DNA from: Polyangiaceae bacterium | GTDB taxonomy: Bacteria; Myxococcota_A; Polyangia; Polyangiales; Polyangiaceae | Reading direction: 5' to 3' | DNA: 64,000 bases | NCBI GenBank assembly: GCA_025353725.1 | Contig: JANXOF010000023.1 | Span: forward strand, 186,001 to 250,000 | In this document: positions 33,956 through 43,001 of the stretch, piece by piece | Layout of the letters: the number at the start of each line of letters is the position of its first letter | Numbering within the stretch: position 1 is the stretch's first letter | Notes under the pieces: model-generated | What the model was told of the DNA's origin: nothing | What the model saw: the letters and a program-made list of their open reading frames with translations, nothing else | The model's database searches: none | Position numbers and translations under genes: made by a program

Positions 33956-35371
33956 ATGCGAACTGCGTCGCCTCTCTCTATTTTTGGCGCCTGCGTGGTG
34001 GCGATGGCCGCTGGGTGCAGGACGCCGGATCAGCCACCCGCGAGTTTGGTGTCGTCGGCTCGACCAAAGGCTTCAGCGCGTCAAACGCCCGCGGCTCGGG
34101 GGACGACCGTCGATGTGCTCCCCTTTATTCACGACGATTATCCGCGTGCACTCGCCGAGGCCAAGCGGACAGGTCGGCGTCTTTTTGTCGATGCGTGGGC
34201 ACCTTGGTGCCACTCCTGCTTGAGTATGCGCGCGTACGTGCTCACAGATCCGCAGCTCGCGCCGCTTAGCGACGCGTTCGTCTGGCTCGCTCTCGACACA
34301 GAAAAAGAAGGCAATTCGAAGTTCGTCGAGCACTTCCCGAACCGCGTATGGCCCACGCTGTGGGTGATCGACCCCGTCAGCGAATCCCCCGTACTCAGGT
34401 GGGAGAGCACGGCGACGGCACCGGAGCTTGCGTCGCTCCTCGCGACCGTCTCGGAGGCGGGTCGGCCCGGAGCCGGGCAGGCCGCCGTCACGTTTCTAAA
34501 AGCCAACCAGGCCGCGGCACGCGGCGAGACCGTCGCCACCGAAAAGGGATATCGCGCCGTTCTCTCGGACAGGACCTCGCCCGATAGGGACCGGGCCGCG
34601 GAGGCGCTCGTTAGTCTTCTGTCGAGCCGTCATCGAGATGCAGAATGCACCGAAATCGCGATTACCGAGACCGAGATTACCGAGACCGAGGGCGCACGGA
34701 TGCTCCCTGGGACATCCCGGGCGATTGTCCTTATCACGGGACTTGGATGCGCGCGCTCGGCGAAGCTCACGGCGGCACTGACCACGCTCACTGAAGCCGC
34801 CGAGCGCGCGGCAAGCGACGTTGACCCGCGGACGGCCGCCGACGACCGCTCGGCGCTTTTCGACGAGCTTGTCACGACGAAGAAAGACCAGCACGACGAG
34901 GCTTCTGCGAAAGCCATCGCGCAACGGTGGGCGTCGTTTCTCGAAGCCGAAGCCGCGCGAGCGACCACCCCCATGGCGCGCGCCGTGTTCGACCCGCATC
35001 GCGTCGAGGCCTACCTCGCAGCGGGTGAGCCTGCACGTGCTGTCCCCATGCTGGTCCTCAGCGAGCGCGACTTTCCGGACGACTACAACCCGCCCGCGCG
35101 CCTGGCGCGCGTGTTGATGGCCATGAACAACCTGGATGACGCTCAAGCCGCAGTGACTCGCGCGAGCGCGCTTGTCTACGGCCCAAGGCAGCTTCACGTC
35201 CTCTCACTGGCGGCCGATATCGCGAAAGCACGGCGCGACTCGGCGGGCGAACGCGCCGCACTCGAGAAGGCGCTTTCACACACCGAAACGTCGGTCCTGA
35301 CGTCGAGCCAAAAGCAGAGTCGCGCGGACCTCGAAAAGCGCTTACGCGACTTACCTCCACGTAGCCCTTGA
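33956..35371 (+). CDS. Thioredoxin-like lipoprotein with TPR-type C-terminal region
   Basis: A 471-residue lipoprotein (lipobox MAAGC). The N-terminal mature domain (about residues 50-160) is thioredoxin-like with the active-site motif WAPWCHSC and the later cis-Pro segment VWPTLWVID. This resembles DUF255/DsbD-gamma type domains acting on periplasmic thiols. The C-terminal 270 residues are helical repeats (for example AYLAAGEPARAVPMLVLSE, VLMAMNNLDDAQAAVTRAS) of TPR type that may bind a partner. A 15-bp tandem duplication near 34660-34689 gives the repeated TETEI segment. Confidence 0.82.
   Translation: MRTASPLSIFGACVVAMAAGCRTPDQPPASLVSSARPKASARQTPAARGTTVDVLPFIHDDYPRALAEAKRTGRRLFVDAWAPWCHSCLSMRAYVLTDPQLAPLSDAFVWLALDTEKEGNSKFVEHFPNRVWPTLWVIDPVSESPVLRWESTATAPELASLLATVSEAGRPGAGQAAVTFLKANQAAARGETVATEKGYRAVLSDRTSPDRDRAAEALVSLLSSRHRDAECTEIAITETEITETEGARMLPGTSRAIVLITGLGCARSAKLTAALTTLTEAAERAASDVDPRTAADDRSALFDELVTTKKDQHDEASAKAIAQRWASFLEAEAARATTPMARAVFDPHRVEAYLAAGEPARAVPMLVLSERDFPDDYNPPARLARVLMAMNNLDDAQAAVTRASALVYGPRQLHVLSLAADIAKARRDSAGERAALEKALSHTETSVLTSSQKQSRADLEKRLRDLPPRSP
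34660..34689 (+). repeat. 15-bp perfect tandem duplication within a coding region
   Basis: GATTACCGAGACCGA occurs twice in direct succession and adds five residues (ITETE) to the thioredoxin-like lipoprotein without shifting the frame. It lies in a linker between the two domains. Confidence 0.9.
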
Positions 35372-35476
35372 TCCGTTGATCCACCCCTCCGGCTCGTCGA
35401 GGAGTCAGAGCGAAGGCACAAGCTCGAGAACTCGCGCCTAACGTACATGGCACGCACGATGCCTACGTAGTCACAC

Positions 35477-37177
35477 ATGGCTTCCCAACATCGTACGGCG
35501 CGTCGACTCGCTCTCTCCACCGTCACTCTTGCACTCGCCAGCGCGGTGGCCGCGTGCGGTTCCGCCTCCGATGCCACGCCGGGAACCGACGAGGCCGCTG
35601 TCACGCAAGGGGCGCCTAAACTCTGCGCGGCGATCAAAGGAAACGGACCTCGGATTCTCGCGCAAATTACGTCTCTCGCGCGCATCACAGAGGAGTTCGG
35701 CGAGATCGACGCCATGGCGGGCGGCAGCTCCGGGACGATATCGACGTTTCTTTACGAGAGCATGCTGCTCAACCCTGTTTTGGGAACGTGCGGCAACCGA
35801 CCTTGTGACGCGCAGGAAAAGGCTGCACGCCTCGCCCTTCTCCTCAAGACTGTGCACGGCTACGGGGAAATCGTTGCCCAAGAGACGGGCCTCGCGAAGC
35901 TCGCGGGCACGATAGGATCTTTTCGGATGAGCGCTAAGCCAACGTCCGAAGAACTCGCTACGGCCGTCGGCGCGCTCCGCCTCGCGGTAAATGCGAATGT
36001 GCAAGCGATACTCAATACGAACGAGATTCTCGGAATGCTTCGCGAGCCGAACGCCACCAAGCGAGCGTTCAACGTAAGTGAAATTCGGACGGCTTTCGAG
36101 CAATTCGGAAACTTTCAAGTCCCTGACAACCGCATTCTCTTTCGAGTGCCGATTATCAACTGGGACGCCGCTACGCGAGTCTTCGGACGGGCGGGCGACT
36201 TCTACGCCGGTGAGGGCTACGGTCCGTTCGACAGCGCCGGCACGGCGGCGTTCCTCGATGCCTGCGCGGCCCCCTCAAAAGGTAAGACCTGGGAGGACCT
36301 CAAGACGCTCTCTGTTGGCGGCGGCGGCATAGGCGACAAAACGTGCGCAGACCGCTTTGCGGGCCTCCTGCTGCGTCATCGCGAGACCATCGCTTCACGC
36401 GGGGGCGCCTCCGGTGACCGACATCGGATCAACGAGAACGTCGGCGGGAAGCTCCGGGCCATCGCGCACTCGACAGCCATTCGTGGCGAGGCTGCCGCGA
36501 GCTACGAGGCCTCGCTCGCGTCGTATAAGGCCGGAAACCTTCCGGGCACGGGCGACGTCGCCTCGTTCACACCGAAGTTCGACGATCTCGTTTATGGCTA
36601 TTGGTCGAGTTCGCAAGACGCAGAGGTCCTCCGCGCGATGCCAAATGGAGGACGCTTTAGCGACCTCAAGTCGAAGAAGCTCGTCGCGTTCGGGCCGCGG
36701 ACGTGGGAATACGTGCTCTCACGATCGCCTGCCGAACCCGGGATTGCTCGACTTCGCCCGAACGACGACGCGCAGGCGAAGTACACATCAGGCGGCTGGG
36801 GAGACGGTCTGCCCACGCAGGTACTTCGTCAAATTGGCTGCGAAACCGTGGTCTTGGTCACGCGCCGTGATCACGGCACTGGCAACTTCGCGCGAAGCGT
36901 CGCCGCCGAGTTCGGAGCCTCGCCTGCAGAGGTAAGTGACCTTTATGATCAGACGACGACCACCGGCGTGATGAGCCAGTCGCTGCGCGGCGCAGACGGT
37001 GTATGGTGCACGGATTGGGACGCGCCGTCGAACACCGACGTGGCAGGTCTCTCGCGAGAAGGCTATTCCGCCCCGCTTCTCTCGAGCTCCGCGCGTTTCA
37101 GTGGCTACGCAAACCTACGAGCTCCTTCGAGCGCGTCGATCGCCGGCTGCTCGCCCGGAGTCGCCGCGACCGACTGA
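35477..37177 (+). CDS. Patatin-like phospholipase lipoprotein
   Basis: A 566-residue exported lipoprotein (lipobox VAAC, Cys27). The mature domain begins with the glycine-rich GNGPRILAQITSL and then has the nucleophile elbow AGGSSGTIS (GXSXG, Ser84), as in patatin-like acyl hydrolases. A candidate for the catalytic Asp is the DG of SGGWGDGLP near residues 438-442. Many family members act on phospholipids; an outer-membrane-anchored form could act on host, prey or own lipids. The region between the catalytic residues is larger than in minimal patatins. Confidence 0.75.
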   Translation: MASQHRTARRLALSTVTLALASAVAACGSASDATPGTDEAAVTQGAPKLCAAIKGNGPRILAQITSLARITEEFGEIDAMAGGSSGTISTFLYESMLLNPVLGTCGNRPCDAQEKAARLALLLKTVHGYGEIVAQETGLAKLAGTIGSFRMSAKPTSEELATAVGALRLAVNANVQAILNTNEILGMLREPNATKRAFNVSEIRTAFEQFGNFQVPDNRILFRVPIINWDAATRVFGRAGDFYAGEGYGPFDSAGTAAFLDACAAPSKGKTWEDLKTLSVGGGGIGDKTCADRFAGLLLRHRETIASRGGASGDRHRINENVGGKLRAIAHSTAIRGEAAASYEASLASYKAGNLPGTGDVASFTPKFDDLVYGYWSSSQDAEVLRAMPNGGRFSDLKSKKLVAFGPRTWEYVLSRSPAEPGIARLRPNDDAQAKYTSGGWGDGLPTQVLRQIGCETVVLVTRRDHGTGNFARSVAAEFGASPAEVSDLYDQTTTTGVMSQSLRGADGVWCTDWDAPSNTDVAGLSREGYSAPLLSSSARFSGYANLRAPSSASIAGCSPGVAATD

Positions 37178-37214
37178 CGCTCTTGATTCGCTTTTGGGGT
37201 CGCTTTTGCATCGT

Positions 37215-38039
37215 CTAGTCACGGTCGATGGGCACGGTGAGGACGCGTACGGAGGCGTCGCTCGTTCCTTCGCGCGCTCGCGCAAGGGCGTCGTCAAAGC
37301 GCTTGAATGACATGCCCGCATCTCCAATGACGACGCGCACCTCGCGGGCTCCGTCGAGGGCGCGTGACTTACCGCGAATCCGCACCGAGCCCTCGGGGGC
37401 AATTTCGATGGTCGCCTCGATAGGGTTCGGTTCACGCTCGCCCATGGCGAAGGCGTAAACGGCGATTTTGACCGCAGTGGCGGTCGCCGGGCGCACGATC
37501 ATCTCGAAGGGGTTGTCTCCGGGTCGCAAGACAAGGCGCGCGGGCGAACTGTCCGGCGCAGGACCACGCATCGCCTGCTCCGCGCTCACAGACACGTCGT
37601 AGTCAGGCAACGGCGGGGCGCTGCGACCTTCATTCCGACCTGCAAAAGTCCAAAGCAGAACGGCCGCTGCGACAGCGAGAGAACCGGCGACGGGCGCCGC
37701 GCGACGCATGAAAGGCACGACCTTGCGACGCGGGAAAGCGCTCTCGAGCGATTCGCGCGAGGTTGTCGAGCGTTGCGCTGACATCGGCGTTAGAGGCTGC
37801 AGGGAAAGAAGCGCGGATGCTTCTATGCGTGACACGACGTCGTCGCTGAGCGGTCGGCTGAGCGCGATCATGTCCGCAAGTTCGGGGTCACGGACGGCGC
37901 GGCGTTCGAGGTCGACGACTTCCGCTGTCGCGCCTTCACCGCGCGCGACGGACTCGAGTGCGGCGTCGTCGGCGCGCTGGGTTCGCACATGATTCCGTAG
38001 GGATTCGAGTACGGGGTCAAACGCTCCCTCCGACTTCAT
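37215..38039 (-). CDS. Membrane partner of the ECF sigma factor (anti-sigma candidate)
   Basis: About 274 residues, with a cytoplasmic N-terminal 110 residues, one membrane helix (VAGSLAVAAAVLLWTFAG) and an outer domain rich in beta strands (ARLVLRPGDNPFEMIVRP, IAVYAFAMGEREPNP). The topology is that of an anti-sigma factor, but the zinc HxxxCxxC motif of ZAS proteins is absent. The ATG at 38039 overlaps the sigma stop, and an AGAGG lies about 7 nt upstream. Coupled translation with the sigma gene supports a regulatory pair (inference). Confidence 0.7.
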   Translation of the reverse strand: MKSEGAFDPVLESLRNHVRTQRADDAALESVARGEGATAEVVDLERRAVRDPELADMIALSRPLSDDVVSRIEASALLSLQPLTPMSAQRSTTSRESLESAFPRRKVVPFMRRAAPVAGSLAVAAAVLLWTFAGRNEGRSAPPLPDYDVSVSAEQAMRGPAPDSSPARLVLRPGDNPFEMIVRPATATAVKIAVYAFAMGEREPNPIEATIEIAPEGSVRIRGKSRALDGAREVRVVIGDAGMSFKRFDDALARAREGTSDASVRVLTVPIDRD

Positions 38040-38728
38040 GGCCATCCCTCTTTAGCCTTACGCGGCGACGCCTTCGAGTCTGACACCACGCTTGCAACCG
38101 AAGTCTCTTTTACCGCACTGCGTGGCTCGCTGAGCGCGAACTCGGCGGCGAGTCTCCGCAGTACCTTCGTGATGCGGCTCTTCCACGCGTACGCGGCATC
38201 GGGGGTCATGCCCGAGGACGCGCAGAGAGACTCGATGCTCTCTTCTTCGACAAATAACCGATGAAAGAGTTCGAGGCCGCGCGGCGACAGCGCCTCGCCG
38301 AGCCGTTCGACAACGCGGGCAAGCTGCTCGCGCGAGGCCACACACACCTCGGCGTCGGGCACTTCGCCGAGCTCTTTCTCGAGCTCATCGAGCTCGGTCG
38401 CTTCATCCTTCCACGGGCTCCGTCGTCCGCTCCGAAGAATGGAGGCCGCCTCACGTTCGGCAATCAGCCCGCACCAACTCACGAGGCTCAACCCGCGGGA
38501 GGCGTCCCACGCACGGAGCACGGCACCGCGATCGGCGAAAAGCGACGCAAATACGTCTTGCGCGAGGTCATTGACCTCTTGCCTCGCGTCTCGTCCGCTA
38601 CGGCCGCGACGCCGTACGAGCGTTCGCACAACACGAGCCTGCACCACGGGCATGAGCAGCGCCACCAGCTGCCGTGTCGCGGCCGCGTCGCCCGATAGCG
38701 CCTGGTCCAAAAGGGCGCGCTCGTCCAC
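38036..38728 (-). CDS. ECF-type sigma factor
   Basis: A 230-residue sigma-70 family protein. Region 2 is at about residues 15-105 with VNDLAQDVFASLFADRG and LSLVSWCGLIAEREA; region 4 is at about 145-200 with LSPRGLELFHRLFVEEESI and the helix-turn-helix SSGMTPDAAYAWKSRITKV. The extra basic stretch between helices (RRRGRSGRDARQE) is unusual. The stop overlaps the downstream membrane gene, which is the probable controller. Lack of an N-terminal region 1 confirms the ECF class. Confidence 0.85.
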   Translation of the reverse strand: MDERALLDQALSGDAAATRQLVALLMPVVQARVVRTLVRRRGRSGRDARQEVNDLAQDVFASLFADRGAVLRAWDASRGLSLVSWCGLIAEREAASILRSGRRSPWKDEATELDELEKELGEVPDAEVCVASREQLARVVERLGEALSPRGLELFHRLFVEEESIESLCASSGMTPDAAYAWKSRITKVLRRLAAEFALSEPRSAVKETSVASVVSDSKASPRKAKEGWP

Positions 38729-38752
38729 GGTCGGTCGAGTCTACGCGATTTC

Positions 38753-39490
38753 CTAACGGATCTCGATGAGGCCCTGCACGTAGGTCGAGCCCGTTGGAGG
38801 TGGAGGAAGATGGAGTGTTACGGCACGCGCCTCCGACGCAACAGCGCCGACCTGGTCCACCTGAAATGCTCGAAACCCGCCGTTCGATAACCCAACCGCG
38901 AAGTCTTGGTGCCAGAGGTTGTCCACCGGCGAAACAACGAAGACGTCTCGGTTTACGACAAAGCCGCATATGTCGCATCCGACGGACCCACCCATGGGAC
39001 CTATCGAACGGGGCTCGGTCACGTCACTCGATCGCGTCGCCCGGACTTTCGCTGAATAGCCGGTGACGTCGTTCCCGCAAATGGGGGAGAGCGTTCCGTG
39101 AGATGACGCTGCGGCCTCGCGGAGCGGCCGTGCATCAGGTCGGGCTCCCTTCGTTCCTGACCACCGGTAAGCGCAGGCCGACGCTTGCACCGACTCGGGA
39201 GCGCCCGGAAAGATAGACTCAGGTAGCCATGCGCCGTACGCGCTCGCTATCCGCCGACACGCCCCGTCGGCTTCAAAGAACGAAGCGAGGTAGAGGTGCG
39301 GGTTCGTGCAGAAACCACGGAATTCGTCGGCGCTGACTTCGAGTTTCGCGTCAACCGTATCTCCCTCGTCGGCCACGCGCGACACACATGCGGGCGGGAC
39401 GAGCGAGCAGAACGAGATGGCTGCAATCGGCGCGGCGCGGAAGAGTGAACCGCGCACGAACGAGCGGAAGCCGGTCAAGAGTAGTCTCAT
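38753..39490 (-). CDS. Exported lipoprotein, unknown
   Basis: About 245 residues from ATG 39490 with a signal peptide ending at PPAC. The mature part contains several conserved-looking Cys (RGFCTNPHLYLASFF, GGSVGCDICGFVV) and an aromatic VDNLWHQDFAVGLSNGGF segment. No known family is recognised. It lies just upstream of the ECF sigma gene on the same strand and may be unrelated. Disulfide bonds are likely. Confidence 0.55.
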   Translation of the reverse strand: MRLLLTGFRSFVRGSLFRAAPIAAISFCSLVPPACVSRVADEGDTVDAKLEVSADEFRGFCTNPHLYLASFFEADGACRRIASAYGAWLPESIFPGAPESVQASACAYRWSGTKGARPDARPLREAAASSHGTLSPICGNDVTGYSAKVRATRSSDVTEPRSIGPMGGSVGCDICGFVVNRDVFVVSPVDNLWHQDFAVGLSNGGFRAFQVDQVGAVASEARAVTLHLPPPPTGSTYVQGLIEIR

Positions 39491-39594
39491 AGTTGACACG
39501 TGGGACGCTAGCAGCGGATGCATGACACGCAAGGCGACGAATCCGCATGTGCGAGAGTCGTCCGCCTTGCGAACGTTGACAAAGCGGAGCCCGC

Positions 39595-40125
39595 TCAGAA
39601 GATGCAGAACTCGCCTGGCTTGGTGCAAATGCCACGTAGCGGGTTGCAGCAGGCAAGACCCTTGCCGCACGTCACGTCACCGCAAGCCGTGGTGGTCGGC
39701 ACGGGCGCCGGCTTCGGCATGCACGTTGCTGGGGCGCAGCAGCTCTTGTCGTTCGGCAAGCAAAAGGCGTAACACCTACCAGGCGCGCAACGATCGGTCG
39801 GCGCACAATCGTCATCCGTCGCGCACTCATTCTGAGTCTGCGCGGGCAGCTTTTTGCAAACGCCGCCGCGCTCCGGGATACCGAGGACGCCCGGCGGCAG
39901 AGGCTCGACTTCACACGAAAGGCCTTTGGCGCAAGGTTTACCCATAAAGTCATTGCACGCTTGACCGAGGCGAGCCTTCGCGCCGCGCACGTCGGCCTCT
40001 TGCGCCTCCGCGGCGCCGGCCACGTCCGAGTCGGTCGCAGACTCGCTTGAGCAGCCCGCGGCAAAGAGCGAGGCTGAGAGACAGACCGAGACAAGAGAAT
40101 TCATGAAAAAACCGCGAATAGTCAT
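39595..40125 (-). CDS. Cys-rich exported lipoprotein
   Basis: About 176 residues from ATG 40125, with GGAG 7 nt upstream. The lipobox is FAAGC. The mature part has about 18 cysteines in short modules such as RLGQACNDFMGKPCAKGLSC, ECATDDDCAPTDRCAPGRC and CGDVTCGKGLACC, typical of myxobacterial disulfide-rich surface proteins. It is divergent from the TPR-CHAT gene; the two starts are only about 60 bp apart, so their promoters overlap. Confidence 0.75.
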   Translation of the reverse strand: MTIRGFFMNSLVSVCLSASLFAAGCSSESATDSDVAGAAEAQEADVRGAKARLGQACNDFMGKPCAKGLSCEVEPLPPGVLGIPERGGVCKKLPAQTQNECATDDDCAPTDRCAPGRCYAFCLPNDKSCCAPATCMPKPAPVPTTTACGDVTCGKGLACCNPLRGICTKPGEFCIF

Positions 40126-40187
40126 AGGAAACTCCGGCGTCGGCCCGAGCGGGTTGACGCTTTTTGAGGACAGTTGAGAGGCGCACC

Positions 40188-43001
40188 GTGGACTACGCCG
40201 GCACACACGCGCGTCTGACACGGCGTCGGTCGATTTTTAACGTGGTGCTCGTCGTGGCGAATACATTCGCCTGCCACCGTTCGCCAGCGCCCGCTGAGGC
40301 GAAGGAGACAGCACTTGAGGCGACCTTCGGTGGGTGCGCAGCCGTCACGGCGGAGGACCGCGGCATCGTTTGCGAGCTGGGGGAAGCACGCGAGTTGAAG
40401 CTCGTCGTTTCGCGCGCCGCCTTGGATGTCACCATCGAGGTCGAGACCTCTGCGAAAGGCAAGTCAACGCCGATCGCGTCTCGCTCAGAAGTAAGCTTGG
40501 ACAGCGTACGCCATACGGTCGACGTCCCGGTAAGCGCTGGGCAGATCACGGTACGCGCCACCGTAAAGGGAGAGCGGTCGGCTTTTAGGCTCACGGTACG
40601 AGACGCGGCGTCACCCCCTTGGCTGGGGGAAGCCAAGGCGCTTCGTTCGAGCGGGGAGCTCCCTCGAGCACGTGCTCTCGCGGTCGCACACCTCGAGGAC
40701 GGACCATCGACGTGTGCCCTCGCCAAAAGCCTACTCGCGCGGATAAGCCTTGCAGAAGGGCATAGCGAAGACGCGTTCGTTCTGTTTCGCGCGGCTATCG
40801 CCTTGCACCGGAGCGCAAGGCGCCTCTCGGATGTCGTCGACGACTCGTTTGCGCTCGCGTTCGCACTCCACCAGCGAAGTCACCGCTACGACGAGGCGCG
40901 CGCCACGCTCGATGCGCTGAGCACGGAGCTTTTGCTCTACCCGGAGGGACAAGCAAGGGAGCCTTATTACCGAGGGATTTTGGCGTCTGAAACAGGCAAT
41001 CGACGCGGCGCACGCGTGTGGCTCCAGGAGGCCGAAAAACGCGCTCATACGCTCGGGATGAACCGCCTGGAACGCCACGCTCAAGCGGCGCTTGCGCTGG
41101 AAATGCAGGTTCTCGGCCACGCCCGAGAATCACTCGAAAGACTTCGCGGACTCGAGCGCCTTCCGGAAGTCACGGGCTGCGAGCGCGTCGAAGTGGCCAA
41201 TGATCTCGGTTGGGGAGCGCTCCTTGCGAACGAATCCACCGGCGACCTACGCGAAGACGCGCGAGGGCCACTCGAGCGCGCCGTCGCCGCGCAGGATTGC
41301 GGCGACGTGAATGTTAAAGGCTTTGCGTTCGGGAATCTCGCGCGGTTAGCCCTTCGCGAAGGCGACTCTTCGGGCGCCCAGACGTATCTCGACCGGGCGC
41401 GAGCGCTCGTGACGGAGCCGCGCGGGAGCGAGCGCCTCGCGTGGCTCGACCTCGACGGCCAAATTCTACTTTCAAGGCACTTGCCGCACGCGGCGCTCGC
41501 TCGATTTGACGAGGAGCTCACGAAGGCGAACTCGAACGCCGCGCTCGAAGCGGTGTGGAGCGCACACCTCGGACGAGCTCGCGCGCTCGAGGCGCTTGGC
41601 CGCCGAGCCGACGTCGTCGATTCGCTGCTCAAAGCCGAAGCTGTCGTCGACCGCGCGATGCTGCTCGTGCCCCTCGGCGAAGGCCGAGGCGTCTTCGTGT
41701 CCGACCACGATAGGAGCGCTCGGTGGGTCATCGAACACCTCGTGACGGTCGGTCGAACGACGGAAGCCGCGAGCGTCGCGAGGCGGTCAAGCATGCGCGT
41801 TCTTGGCAGCGTCGCGCGGGCACTTCGCATCGAGCGCCTGCCGCCCACGGAGCGTTCGCGGTGGGAGAATGCCGTGCAATCCTACCGGGCGTCACGCGAG
41901 GAGCTCGAGGCTCAGGCCACGACGAATTGGAAGCTCCCGACCGACGCGCGCGGACGGTCCGCGGCAAATCGTAAGGATCGCGAAAGCACGCTGCGTGGGT
42001 TGCTCGAGGCCGCGATGGCCGAACTTACAACGAATACAAACGACAACGCCGAGACCGAGGTAGCCGCTCGCGGCCATCCACCTCCCGGCGACCTCGAAGT
42101 GCTCGTTCATCCTGGAAAGACAGGTTGGTTTGCGATCGCTGTCGACGCTTCTCGAGCGACAGCGCATCGGATTCCCGATCCGGAAGGCGTATCTTTACAA
42201 GACCTCGCGAGAGCGCTGCTCGACCCTATTGCTTCTCGCATTGCCGAGGCGAAGCGCGTACGTGTACGTGCGTACGGCGCGTGGCGACGGGTCGACATTC
42301 ATGCGATGCCGTTTCATGGCGCTCCGCTTCTCGCGTCTGTCACGGTCGACTATCCACTCGGACTCGGGACTCGCTATCCACTCGGACTCGGGACTCGCCC
42401 AGCTGCCGTACGGACGGAAAGCCAAGCGCTCATCATCGGGGATCCGACATCGGATCTTGAAGCCGCTCGCGGGGAGGCCGAACGTGTCGCTATCGAAGTG
42501 CGACGCCGTATGCGTGTGACGACGCTGCTCGGATCCGAGGCCACCAGTCGCGGCACGCTGGCACGGCTAGCACGCGTCGATTTGCTGCACTACGCGGGGC
42601 ACGGCGTGTTCGCGGGAGCTGAGGGATGGGAAAGCACGCTCCCCCTCGCCGACGGCGCAAGCCTTTCGATCGGTGATCTTCTCGCGCTGCCACGCGCTCC
42701 CCTCAAAGTCGTTCTTACAGGCTGTGACGCCGCGCGAAGTGCGGGTGGGGCCGAAGGTTTGGGCCTCGCCCAAGCGCTCGTCGTTTCAGGGTCGGAGGAG
42801 GTACTCGCGCCCACGCGCCCAGTCAGCGACGTGCTCGGGGCGGCCCTTGCGGGCGCTCTCTACAGCGGTTCCAACGGCGACGTGACTTGCGCCTTTGGCG
42901 ACCCTGGATCGCTAGCCCGCGCTACGCGGATCGCACTCGAAGCTCTTCGTGCGCGCGATCCGGCGGCGGATTGGTCTGCGTTTCGAGTACTTGCCCGCTA
43001 A
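40188..43001 (+). CDS. TPR-CHAT protein (caspase-like), probable lipoprotein
   Basis: About 937 residues from GTG 40188, which has a GAGAGG ribosome site. A short N-terminal hydrophobic stretch ending in TFAC may be a lipoprotein signal. Residues 40-140 are beta-rich. TPR-like helices fill about residues 150-480 (for example ARALAVAHLEDGP, ETGNRRGARVWLQEAEKRA, LREGDSSGAQTYLDRARALV). The C-terminal 300 residues are a CHAT domain with the catalytic His of LLHYAGHG (about 805) and Cys of VVLTGCDAA (about 846), so the caspase-like dyad is intact. A 24-bp tandem duplication gives YPLGLGTR twice just before it. Confidence 0.88.
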   Translation: MDYAGTHARLTRRRSIFNVVLVVANTFACHRSPAPAEAKETALEATFGGCAAVTAEDRGIVCELGEARELKLVVSRAALDVTIEVETSAKGKSTPIASRSEVSLDSVRHTVDVPVSAGQITVRATVKGERSAFRLTVRDAASPPWLGEAKALRSSGELPRARALAVAHLEDGPSTCALAKSLLARISLAEGHSEDAFVLFRAAIALHRSARRLSDVVDDSFALAFALHQRSHRYDEARATLDALSTELLLYPEGQAREPYYRGILASETGNRRGARVWLQEAEKRAHTLGMNRLERHAQAALALEMQVLGHARESLERLRGLERLPEVTGCERVEVANDLGWGALLANESTGDLREDARGPLERAVAAQDCGDVNVKGFAFGNLARLALREGDSSGAQTYLDRARALVTEPRGSERLAWLDLDGQILLSRHLPHAALARFDEELTKANSNAALEAVWSAHLGRARALEALGRRADVVDSLLKAEAVVDRAMLLVPLGEGRGVFVSDHDRSARWVIEHLVTVGRTTEAASVARRSSMRVLGSVARALRIERLPPTERSRWENAVQSYRASREELEAQATTNWKLPTDARGRSAANRKDRESTLRGLLEAAMAELTTNTNDNAETEVAARGHPPPGDLEVLVHPGKTGWFAIAVDASRATAHRIPDPEGVSLQDLARALLDPIASRIAEAKRVRVRAYGAWRRVDIHAMPFHGAPLLASVTVDYPLGLGTRYPLGLGTRPAAVRTESQALIIGDPTSDLEAARGEAERVAIEVRRRMRVTTLLGSEATSRGTLARLARVDLLHYAGHGVFAGAEGWESTLPLADGASLSIGDLLALPRAPLKVVLTGCDAARSAGGAEGLGLAQALVVSGSEEVLAPTRPVSDVLGAALAGALYSGSNGDVTCAFGDPGSLARATRIALEALRARDPAADWSAFRVLAR
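42351..42398 (+). repeat. 24-bp perfect tandem duplication within the CHAT gene
   Basis: Two identical 24-bp units in direct succession duplicate YPLGLGTR in frame near residues 722-737 of the CHAT protein. It is likely a recent slippage duplication because the copies are identical at DNA level. Confidence 0.92.
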
